Under the pieces are notes generated by a model, which was not told where the DNA came from, ran no database searches, and was given only the letters and a program-made list of their open reading frames with translations. From NCBI GenBank assembly GCA_963763205.1, contig CAVXNQ010000022.1, forward strand, positions 124,001 through 188,000: DNA of 64,000 nucleotides, in the 5' to 3' direction. This DNA is from DDH964 sp963763205. Its GTDB lineage: Bacteria; Desulfobacterota; Desulfuromonadia; Desulfuromonadales; DDH964. A program made the position numbers and the translations under genes. Of this stretch, positions 1 through 7,602 are shown piece after piece (position 1 is the stretch's first letter; the number at the start of each line of letters is the position of its first letter).

Positions 1-59
1 AGCCGCTCGACACCGCGGCGGCCTTCGAGAAGGCGGGGTTCCGGGTCAAGAAGCGCTGA
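1..59 (+). CDS. 3' end of an unidentified gene (partial)
   Basis: Only the last 18 codons are present, read from base 3 and ending LDTAAAFEKAGFRVKKR before a TGA at 57-59. The TGA overlaps the ATG of the next gene, so the two are probably co-transcribed. The fragment is too short to assign a family. Confidence 0.4.
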   Translation, partial: PLDTAAAFEKAGFRVKKR

Positions 60-952
60 TGAACGAACTTGATTTCATGAAAAAACTCGTCGATCTTCAT
101 CTCCATTCCACCTGCTCCGACGGCCTCCATTCGCCGGCGGAGGTCGTGCGCCTGGCCGCCGCGGCGGGCCTGGCCGCCATTGCTCTGTGCGACCACGACA
201 ACGTCGACGGCATCGACGCGGCCCTGGCCGCCGGGGACGCGTGCGGCGTCGAGGTTCTGTCCGGGGTCGAGCTCTCCACGGTCTGGGGAGAGTTTGCCGA
301 CCTCCACCTGCTCGGCTACGGTTTCGACCACCATGATCCGGAGCTGACCGCCAGCCTGGCCGAATTCCGCGACTTTCGCGAGCATCGCAACGAGCGGATC
401 GTCGCCCGGGTCAACGAGAAGCTGGCCGGGGAGGGGCGGGGACCGATCGCCTTCGAACAGGTCCTGGCCCGCGCTGGCGGCACGGTCGGCCGGCCGCACA
501 TCGCCCACGAGCTGATCGCCCACGGCTACGTGAAGAACACCGAGGAGGCCTTCACCCGCTTTCTCGTCCCCTGCAACGTCGAAAAGCGCTTCTTCCCCTT
601 CGACGCGGCGATCGAGCTGGTCCACCGCGCCGGCGGGGTGGCGGTGCTCGCCCATCCCCCCTTCATCACCACCGACCGCAAGGTGCTCGGCGACCTTCTC
701 GACGCCTTCGTCACCCTCGGCCTCGACGGCGTCGAAGCCTGGAACAGCGGCGCCAGCCGCCACGACATCGAGTGGTACATCACCCTCGCCCGGCGCCGCG
801 GCCTGCTGGTCACTGGCGGCTCCGACTTCCATGGCAGCGAACAGGGGGCGGTGAAAATGGGCAGCGGCCGCGGCCAGCTGCGCATCCCCTATGCCTGTGT
901 CGAGGAACTGCAAACCGCCCTCGCCGCGCGCCGCCAGAAAGCCGCCCGATGA
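59..952 (+). CDS. PHP-domain phosphoesterase (YciV/TrpH type)
   Basis: This is a 297-residue PHP-superfamily metal-dependent phosphoesterase. It shows the family motifs in order: DLHLHSTCSDG near the N-terminus, ALCDHDN, GVELST, GRPHIAHE, LAHPPF and GSDFHG, which supply the His/Asp/Glu metal ligands. Its length and motif order match the YciV/TrpH group, known for 3',5'-nucleotide bisphosphatase and RNA 5'-end trimming (RNase AM) activities; the substrate here is inferred. The ATG at 59 overlaps the upstream stop, and an alternative start lies at 77 just before the PHP motif. The stop overlaps the ATG of rlmKL, so translation is probably coupled. Confidence 0.85.
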   Translation: MNELDFMKKLVDLHLHSTCSDGLHSPAEVVRLAAAAGLAAIALCDHDNVDGIDAALAAGDACGVEVLSGVELSTVWGEFADLHLLGYGFDHHDPELTASLAEFRDFREHRNERIVARVNEKLAGEGRGPIAFEQVLARAGGTVGRPHIAHELIAHGYVKNTEEAFTRFLVPCNVEKRFFPFDAAIELVHRAGGVAVLAHPPFITTDRKVLGDLLDAFVTLGLDGVEAWNSGASRHDIEWYITLARRRGLLVTGGSDFHGSEQGAVKMGSGRGQLRIPYACVEELQTALAARRQKAAR

Positions 953-3082
953 GTCTGAACTTCTTCGCCACCGCCCCGGCCGGACTCGAGGAACTCCTCG
1001 CCGCCGAGCTTAGCTCCCTGGGCGCCGCCGAGGTTCGCGCCAGCCACGGCGGGGTCGCTTTTTCCGGCCCCCTCGCCGCCGGCTACCGCGCCTGCCTCTG
1101 GTCGCGGCTTGCGAGCCGCATCCTGCTTCCCCCTGGCGACCTTTCCCGCCCCCGATCCGGAGGCTCTCTACGCTGCGGCCGTGGCGATTCCCTGGGAGGA
1201 ACACCTGACGGCTGAGGGGACCCTTGCGGTTGACGCGGTGGTCGCCGCCTCGGCCATCTCCCATTCCCGCTACGCCGCCCTCAAGGTCAAGGATGCGGTG
1301 GTCGACCGCTTCCGCGAGTTGTCCGGCACGCGCCCGTCCATCGACACCGAACGCCCCGACCTGCGCCTCAACCTCTACCTGTTCCGCGACCAGGCGACCC
1401 TCGCCATCGATCTTTCCGGGGAGAGCCTGCACCGCCGCGGCTACCGCATCGAGGGGGCGGCCGCGCCGCTCAAGGAGAACCTCGCCGCGGCGCTCTTGCT
1501 GCGCGCCGGGTGGCCGGAGATCGCCGCTGCCGGAGGGGCACTGGTCGACCCGCTGTGCGGCTCGGGAACGCTGCTGCTGGAAGGGGCGCTGCTCGCCGCC
1601 GACATCGCGCCGGGCCTTTCGCGCGAGTCCTTCGGCTTCCTGCGATGGCCGGGGCACGACCCGGTGCTCTGGGCGGAGCTGCTCGGTGAAGCGCGGGAGC
1701 GGCGGGCGGCGGGGCTGGAGCAACTCCCCCCCCTGTTCGGCTGCGATGCCGACCCGGCGGCGCTGCGAGCGGCGCAGGGAAACGCCGAGCGCCTCGGCCT
1801 CGCCGGGCGGATCAGCCTGCGCCGCAGCGAACTGGCGCAGCTCACCAACCCGGCGCCGGACGGGCCGGCGGGGCTGGTCATCGCCAATCCACCCTACGGC
1901 GAGCGGCTTGGCGAGGTGGCGCAGTTGGAGGGGCTCTACGCGACCCTCGGCGAGCGGCTGCGCGAGGGCTTCCCCGGCTGGAAGGCGGCGATCTTCACCG
2001 GCAACCCCGAACTCGGCCGGGCCATCGGCCTGCGCGCCCGGCGCAGCCACGCCTTCTTCAACGGTCCGCTCAAGTGCCAGCTGCTCCATTTCGACCTCTA
2101 CGCCGCAGCGGGTCCGCAGGCCGGTGCGGCGGCGCGGCCGCTCAGCGAAGGCGCGCAGATGGTCGCCAACCGGCTGCGCAAGAACCTCAGGAACCTGGGG
2201 CGCTGGGCGCGGCGGGAGGGGGTGAGCTGTTACCGTCTCTACGACGCCGACCTCCCCGAGTACGCGGTGGCCGTCGACCGCTACGGCGACCTGGTGCACG
2301 TCCAGGAGTACGCACCGCCCAAGAGCATCGATCCCCACCAGGCCAAGGTCCGCCTGCGCGAGGCCCTGGCCGCGGTGCGCGCGGTACTTGAGGTTCCCCG
2401 CGAAAAGGTCTTCCTCAAGGTCCGCCAGCAGCAAAAGGGGAAGGAACAGTACCGCAAGCTCGCCGCCTCCGGCGAGTTCCACGAGGTGCGCGAGGGAGAG
2501 TGCCGGCTGCTGGTCAACCTGCGCGACTACCTCGACACCGGCCTCTTCCTCGACCACCGCCCGACCCGGCAGCTTCTCGGTGAGCTGGCCGCCGGCCGCG
2601 ATTTTCTCAACCTCTTCGCCTACACCGGCACCGCTACCGTGCACGCCGCCCTGGGGGGGGCGGCCTCGACCACCAGCGTCGACCTCTCCCGCACCTATCT
2701 CGACTGGGCGCGGCGCAACCTGGAGCTCAACGGTCTCTCCGGTCCCCGCCACCGCCTGCTGCAGGACGACTGCCGCGAGTGGCTGAAGCGGGAGACCCGT
2801 CGCTACGGGCTGATCTTCCTCGACCCGCCGACTTTTTCCAACTCCAAGCGCATGGACGGCACCTTCGACGTCCAGCGCGACCAGGTCGAGCTGCTGTCGG
2901 CCGCAGCGGCCCTGCTCACTGACGACGGCATCCTGATCTTTTCCACCAACCACCGCCAGTTCCGCCTCGACCAGGCGGCCCTGAGCGGGCTGGTCATAAC
3001 GGACATCACCCGTCAGACCATCCCCCCCGATTTCGCCCGCAACCAGCGCATTCACCGGTGCTGGAAAATCGTCCGGAGTTGA
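949..3082 (+). CDS. rlmL: 23S rRNA (guanine) methyltransferase RlmKL, apparent frameshift
   Basis: This encodes the fused 23S rRNA methyltransferase that makes m2G2445 (N-terminal RlmL half) and m7G2069 (C-terminal RlmK half). The N-terminus MSLNFFATAPAGLEELL and the WSRLASRILLP segment are THUMP-region features, IANPPYGERLG is the RlmL catalytic motif, and FLDPPTFSNSKRMDGTFDVQ lies in the RlmK half. The frame breaks in a run of five C at 1129-1133: deleting one C joins SRILLP to LATFPAPDPEALYAAAV and gives a product of about 710 residues, the usual family length. No other damage is seen, so a sequencing or assembly insertion is likelier than a dead gene. The start ATG overlaps the PHP gene stop. 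Confidence 0.88.
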
Positions 3083-3174
3083 GCCCTCCCGCCCAAGGAC
3101 CCTGATTCCTGGATTTTTGCTATTCTTTGAGTAACTTGCCGATGGTCGGTGGGCTGCTGTCCGGGAAGGAAACC

Positions 3175-4416
3175 ATGGCGGTCGAAGTGAAAAAGAGTAT
3201 CGCCCGGGGGAGCATCCAGCTGTTGCTGAGCCGGTTGATCCTCGCCTCCGGCATCTCGATGGTGGTCATCATTGTCGGCAGTGGTTACGGCATCTACCGG
3301 ATCTATTCCAATCACATCATCCACGCCGCCGAGGATAATGCCGTGCAGCTCGGCCAGGCCCTGGTCCTCGAACAGCGCGACCTCCTCTTCTCCCGCGACC
3401 CGGCCGGTCGTCCTCGCCTGTTTGTCGATCCGCGGAACCTGGAGACTCTCGATCGTCGCCTGCGCCCTTTTCTGCATTCCTTCCAGATCGTCAAGATCAA
3501 GATCTACAATGCCGGCAGGAAGATCATCTTCAGCACCGAGCCGGCCCTGATCGGGCAGGTCGATGGTGCCAACCGCAGGCTGCTGCATGCCCTGCAGGGG
3601 GACGCCGATTCCCACCTGGAGAACAAGGGCTCCCTGCGCGACCTGGCCAACGAAGAACAGCTCAATGTCGACGTGGTCGAATCCTATGTGCCGATCCGTG
3701 TCGGCCCGGTCGTTGTCGGCGCCTTTGAGGTTTATGTCGACGTCACCCGCTATCGTCACCAGATCGTCACCACCGTCGCCAACTCGGTCCTGATTCTGGG
3801 TGGCATCCTGCTTGCCGTCTTTGGCGTTTCCTTCTTTTTCGTGAAGAGCGCTGCCCGGCACGTGAAGGAGGTCCAGCAGAAACTGCACATTATGGCCACC
3901 ACCGACGCCCTGACCGGTACCTTGAACCGCGGCACCATCCTCGCGCATGCCCGTGAAGAAATCTCGCTGCGCGAACGCCGTCGTCAGCAGAAGACCGGCT
4001 ATTCCCTGAGCTTTATCCTCCTCGACATCGACAATTTTAAGCAGATCAACGATACCTACGGCCACCTGGTGGGGGATAAGGTGCTGGAAGAGGTCGTGCA
4101 GCGGGTGCGGGAGGCGGCGCGCGACTACGATCTCCTCGGTCGTTTCGGCGGTGAGGAGTTTCTGCTGGTTCTTCCTGATGCCAGCTTCGCAGGGGCGGTG
4201 GCGGCCGCCGAGCGGGTGCGCCAGGCCGTCGACGCCCGCCCCTTTGCTTCGGGTGCCCCGGAAATTCGGATGACGGTCAGCCTCGGGGTGGCGACCTCTC
4301 GACCGGGAGAGGAAAATCTCGACGAAGTTCTGCACCGGGCCGATGCCGGACTCTACAAGGCCAAGGCGGCAGGGCGAAACCGGGTGGCGTGGATCGAGCC
4401 CCCAGCGACCTCCTGA
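3175..4416 (+). CDS. membrane-anchored diguanylate cyclase (GGDEF)
   Basis: This 413-residue protein should make cyclic di-GMP from GTP at the inner membrane. Two hydrophobic segments (about residues 14-44 and 203-225) bracket a periplasmic sensor region with no recognisable name, followed by a C-terminal GGDEF domain. The active-site motif is GGEEF at 325-329, and an RDYD sequence at 316-319 lies exactly five residues ahead, matching the RxxD inhibitory I-site. The enzyme is therefore probably active and subject to product inhibition. The start was chosen at 3175, preceded by GGAAGGA; an upstream TTG at 3127 has no convincing ribosome site. It stands alone between rlmKL and a small hypothetical gene. 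Confidence 0.9.
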   Translation: MAVEVKKSIARGSIQLLLSRLILASGISMVVIIVGSGYGIYRIYSNHIIHAAEDNAVQLGQALVLEQRDLLFSRDPAGRPRLFVDPRNLETLDRRLRPFLHSFQIVKIKIYNAGRKIIFSTEPALIGQVDGANRRLLHALQGDADSHLENKGSLRDLANEEQLNVDVVESYVPIRVGPVVVGAFEVYVDVTRYRHQIVTTVANSVLILGGILLAVFGVSFFFVKSAARHVKEVQQKLHIMATTDALTGTLNRGTILAHAREEISLRERRRQQKTGYSLSFILLDIDNFKQINDTYGHLVGDKVLEEVVQRVREAARDYDLLGRFGGEEFLLVLPDASFAGAVAAAERVRQAVDARPFASGAPEIRMTVSLGVATSRPGEENLDEVLHRADAGLYKAKAAGRNRVAWIEPPATS

Positions 4417-4521
4417 AGGAGAGTTGCCAGTGTCGTTTTCCTGCGCATTTTTGTTATGATACGTAGTGGATAAGAGCAGGAATGCGGAGGGCGCCGGGGC
4501 AACCGGTGGAAAGGGGGTAAT

Positions 4522-4863
4522 ATGGCTAACCGCTTGTCATTCAACATCAATGTCGAGCTCTATGAAGATATCCATGGCGACCTGGCCCTGCGTTTTCCCG
4601 GGGAGAAGGTCTACCGGGCGGTCGAAGGGGGCGGGAGCGGCGATTTCATCCGCGATTCGACGGACATGATCCGCAACGGCAGACGCCCGCCCGGCTGGCG
4701 GGAGATGCCCGCTCACCAACTCCTCTACGGCCAGGGCTGGCACTGCATCAGCCGCCTGGGGTTCCTCGACGGCGACGAAAGTCGTCCAGCGGTGGAATTC
4801 GAGGATGATCCCTCCGGTTTCGGCGAGCAGGCCAAGACCTACCTGCGCCGGGTGTTGCATTAA
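4522..4863 (+). CDS. conserved-looking hypothetical protein
   Basis: This 113-residue soluble protein is not one I can assign. It has no signal peptide, membrane segment or cysteine cluster, and it is fairly acidic. The ATG follows a good GGAAAGGGGG ribosome site. It is followed by about 150 bases before the thioesterase start. Normal codon use and the strong ribosome site argue that it is a real gene. Confidence 0.6.
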   Translation: MANRLSFNINVELYEDIHGDLALRFPGEKVYRAVEGGGSGDFIRDSTDMIRNGRRPPGWREMPAHQLLYGQGWHCISRLGFLDGDESRPAVEFEDDPSGFGEQAKTYLRRVLH

Positions 4864-5011
4864 GCCGCCACGAAATGGAAGTGGCAATGCTTGCCGGTCG
4901 GAAGGTGAGGTGCTATGTTGGCGCTGCTGGCGGCCGTGCAGCAGGTCGCCGCGAACGACGCCTGGCCGGTCGTTGCCGCCGGGACGAAATCTTCCTTGGA
5001 GCCCCCAGCCG

Positions 5012-5794
5012 ATGCAGCATCCCGCCGCTCCGAGCCTCTTTCGTAACCGCTACCGGGTCCGCTCCTACGAAGTCGACGGCGGAGGTCGGCTGCGTCCCGT
5101 CACCCTGCTCAACTACCTGCAGGACAGCGCCGGCAACCATGCCGCGGAGTTGGGGTTCTCCGTCTCCCAGCTGCGCCGACGGCAGGTGACCTGGGTCATC
5201 TCCCGCTATCACGTCCGTTTTTTCCGCTATCCCCGGCGGGGGGAGGAGCTGGAGGTGCGCACCTGGCCTTCGGCCCGCCAGCCCCTCTTCGCGCTGCGCG
5301 ACTTCGAGGTCTGCGACCTGCTCGGCGTGCCGGCCATCGCCGCCACCAGCTCTTGGGCGCTGATCGACCTGGAACGACGCCGGCCGCTTCGCCTCGCCGA
5401 TCATCTGAGCCATTACCCCCTCATCGACCGCCGCGCTCTCGAGGACGATTTCCCCAAGCTGCCGGTGCCCGCCCGGGTCGACCAGGAACTCCCCTTCCGA
5501 GTCCGCTACGGTGATCTCGACATCAACGGCCACGTCAACAACACCGTCTATGCCGATTGGGCACTGGAGACCGTTCCCGCGGAGGTTGCCCGGAACTGGC
5601 TGGTCGAATCCCTGGAGATCGGTTTTCGTGCCGAGGCCTTTTACGGCGACCGGGTGCTGGTTCGCACCCAGATCCGGGAGTCCGGCGAACGCGCGGTATT
5701 TATCCATCAGCTTTGCAGCGACCGGGACGGCCGCGAATTGACCCGCCTGCGCACCGTCTGGCGGCCTGCCCCCGGGAAGGAGGAGCCCCCATGA
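5012..5794 (+). CDS. acyl-ACP thioesterase
   Basis: This 260-residue protein is an acyl-acyl carrier protein thioesterase of the FatA/FatB-like family, which releases fatty acids from ACP. It has two hot-dog halves: the first contains the NYLQDSAGNHAAELG region, the second the DLDINGHVNNTVYADW motif with the Asp, Asn and His expected at the active site. The ATG at 5012 sits about ten bases after a GGAG and directly before the conserved domain; the frame stays open further upstream but with atypical codon use. The stop overlaps the nicotinamidase ATG. Its chain-length preference cannot be read from sequence. Confidence 0.85.
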   Translation: MQHPAAPSLFRNRYRVRSYEVDGGGRLRPVTLLNYLQDSAGNHAAELGFSVSQLRRRQVTWVISRYHVRFFRYPRRGEELEVRTWPSARQPLFALRDFEVCDLLGVPAIAATSSWALIDLERRRPLRLADHLSHYPLIDRRALEDDFPKLPVPARVDQELPFRVRYGDLDINGHVNNTVYADWALETVPAEVARNWLVESLEIGFRAEAFYGDRVLVRTQIRESGERAVFIHQLCSDRDGRELTRLRTVWRPAPGKEEPP

Positions 5795-6363
5795 ACACGC
5801 TGTCGGAAGAACTGCGCGTTGGCGACGGCCTGCTGCTGGTCGACGTGCAGAACGATTTCTGTCCGGGCGGCGCCCTGCCGATCGAACAGGGGGATGCGGT
5901 GGTGCCGGTGCTCAATCGCTGGCTCGCCGCCGCGGCCAAGGCCGGCGTTCCGGTCTACGCTTCGCGGGATTTCCACCCGACAGTCCACCCGAGCTTCGAT
6001 ACCCAGGGCGGCCCCTGGCCGGTGCATTGCCTCCAGGATTCCCCGGGGGCGGATTTCCATCCCGACCTGCGCCTGCCTGCGGAAACGGTCGTGGTCACCA
6101 AGGGGACCCGCTTCGACCAGGACCAGAACTCGGCTTTCGACCAGACCGGCTTCGCTCACCAACTACGCCGCGACGGCGTCAAACGTCTCTTTGTCGGTGG
6201 CCTGGCCGAGGATGTCTGTGTCCTCGCCACCGTCCTCGACGCCCGCCGCGAGGGGTTCGCGGTGCGTCTGATCGCGGCCGGGACCCGACCGGTGACCGAA
6301 GCGGGTGGGGGAGAGGCACTGGAAAAGATGCGCGCGGCCGGGGCGGAGATCGTGGCCGGGTGA
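5791..6363 (+). CDS. pncA: nicotinamidase / pyrazinamidase
   Basis: This 190-residue isochorismatase-fold amidase should convert nicotinamide to nicotinate for NAD salvage. The catalytic Asp lies in LLLVDVQNDF (D18), the Lys in VVVTKGTRFDQDQNSAF and the Cys in GLAEDVCVLA. Metal ligands are present in SRDFHPTVH. Length and motifs match PncA. The ATG overlaps the thioesterase stop and follows AAGGAGGAG, so the two genes probably share a transcript. The flanking genes are not obviously NAD-related. Confidence 0.9.
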   Translation: MNTLSEELRVGDGLLLVDVQNDFCPGGALPIEQGDAVVPVLNRWLAAAAKAGVPVYASRDFHPTVHPSFDTQGGPWPVHCLQDSPGADFHPDLRLPAETVVVTKGTRFDQDQNSAFDQTGFAHQLRRDGVKRLFVGGLAEDVCVLATVLDARREGFAVRLIAAGTRPVTEAGGGEALEKMRAAGAEIVAG

Positions 6364-6392
6364 AACCGGTGCCAACGGCGCTTCACACTCGT

Positions 6393-6490
6393 TCGCTGCG
6401 CTCACTAGAAAACCCAGAGGGCACAGAGAAAAGCTTTGAAAACAGGTAAACGCGGGATTCGGTTCGTGCTTTCTCCTTGATCTCTGTGAG
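6393..6490. repeat. short degenerate inverted sequence between genes
   Basis: The gap after pncA contains CACAGAGA (about 6421-6428) and, about 50 bases later, TCTCTGTG (about 6480-6487). This is an inverted pair of a kind commonly scattered in Desulfuromonadia intergenic DNA. It may be a decayed repeat or a weak transcript end. No gene is seen in it. Confidence 0.3.
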
Positions 6491-6525
6491 AGGCGAATCT
6501 ATCTTTTGCAAGGAAAGGGAACCCT

Positions 6526-7104
6526 GTGACCGTACCCCACTTGACTCTGACCCTGCCGGCCTGGGTCGATATCTCTCTGGCTGAGTTTCCCGCAACCCTG
6601 GCGACCCCTGAAGAGCGGATGCGCCTGGTGCTGGAGCTGGCACGGCAGAACGTCGAGTCCGGTGGCGGCCCCTTCGCCGCGGCGGTCTTCACCCACCCCG
6701 AGGGACGACTGATCGCTCCCGGAGTGAACATGGTGCTGGCTGCCGGCTCCTCGGTGCTGCACGCCGAGATTGTCGCCATCCTGCTCGCTCAGCAGGCGAC
6801 CGGCAGCTTCGATCTCAGCGCAGCGGGCCAGCCGGACTGCGAGCTGGTCGCCAGCTGCGAACCCTGTGCCATGTGCCTCGGCGCCATACCCTGGTCGGGG
6901 GTGCGGCGGCTGGTTTGCGGCGCCCGCGACGAGGATGCCCGGGCGATCGGCTTCGACGAGGGGGACAAGCCGGCCGAGTGGAGCGCGGGACTGGCGCGCC
7001 GCAGTATCGAGGTGGTGCGGGACGTGCTGCGCCCTGCGGCCGTCGCCCTGCTGCAGGGTTACCGAGCGGCCGGCGGACCGATCTACAACGGTCGCGGCCG
7101 CTGA
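6526..7104 (+). CDS. cytidine/deoxycytidylate deaminase-fold nucleoside deaminase
   Basis: This 192-residue zinc deaminase has the family signature HAE in VLHAEIVAILL and PCAMC in SCEPCAMCLGAIPWSG, which provide the zinc ligands and the catalytic Glu. The length and the C-terminal extension fit guanine deaminase-like members better than TadA, which normally recognises tRNA. It starts with GTG at 6526 after AAGGAAAGGGA. The likely role is purine base or nucleoside salvage, but the substrate is not fixed by the sequence. Confidence 0.8.
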   Translation: MTVPHLTLTLPAWVDISLAEFPATLATPEERMRLVLELARQNVESGGGPFAAAVFTHPEGRLIAPGVNMVLAAGSSVLHAEIVAILLAQQATGSFDLSAAGQPDCELVASCEPCAMCLGAIPWSGVRRLVCGARDEDARAIGFDEGDKPAEWSAGLARRSIEVVRDVLRPAAVALLQGYRAAGGPIYNGRGR

Positions 7105-7312
7105 GCCGCGCGCCCAGCAGACAGTGCAGATCCTCCGCTGGAAGATTGCCGTCGGGGTGGGCCAGGCGCTGTCCCTGGGAGCGAATGAAAAGGAGGTGGT
7201 TTGGCCGGGGGACGTCCTGAATGGCCTGCTTGAATCCGTGGTGCGACGGGTCGGCGAGGTCTTTCGCTGAGCCCGGTCGGGACTTCGATTCGGCTAATTG
7301 TCCGTAACAACC

Positions 7313-7346
7313 AGAAGAGCCGGCTCCCGAGGGGGCCGGCTCTTCT
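7313..7346. terminator. 12-bp stem hairpin
   Basis: AGAAGAGCCGGC at 7313-7324 pairs perfectly with GCCGGCTCTTCT at 7335-7346 around a 10-base loop. There is no long T tract, so it may be a weak or bidirectional terminator between the deaminase and the converging phosphate transporter gene. Confidence 0.5.
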
Positions 7347-7373
7347 GACAGCAGGAAGGAAAGGCCGCTGTCA

Positions 7374-7569
7374 CGAATGGCGCTAGTTTAAGGGTGGATA
7401 GCAGCAAAACCGGGACTGTCCCCGAACGGGGGCTGTCCCAAGCTTTTGCGGCGCGAACCACCCGAGTTTCATAGCCCGTAAACATCTGGGACAGCCCCCG
7501 ATGAAGCCGGGGACTGTCCCGAGTTTACTCCCCGGCAGCGTCGCAAAGACCTTAAACTTGCGCCATTCG
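7374..7569. repeat. 196-bp nested palindromic element (BIME/MITE-like)
   Basis: The ends form a 20-bp inverted repeat with one mismatch: CGAATGGCGCTAGTTTAAGG at 7374-7393 and its near complement at 7550-7569. Inside are two inverted copies of a smaller palindrome, at 7411-7440 and 7487-7521, each built from GGGACTGTCCCC and GGGGGCTGTCCCA arms. There is no open gene inside. The architecture resembles REP-pair (BIME) elements or a small non-autonomous transposon. It lies just past the 3' end of the phosphate transporter gene. Confidence 0.65.
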
Positions 7570-7602
7570 CCGCTGTCCCCAGCAACCACTTCGGGAAGAA
7601 GT

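Noticed and set aside
1010..3055. Antisense open frame of 681 codons opposite rlmKL
   Set aside because: It has low-complexity composition and no motifs, and overlaps a clear gene.
4915..5046. 43-codon frame overlapping the thioesterase start
   Set aside because: There is a weak ribosome site and no recognisable domain, and the thioesterase start is better supported.
7124..7270. 48-codon frame after the deaminase
   Set aside because: It starts with GTG without a convincing ribosome site and has no match to any family I know; it may be a decayed remnant.
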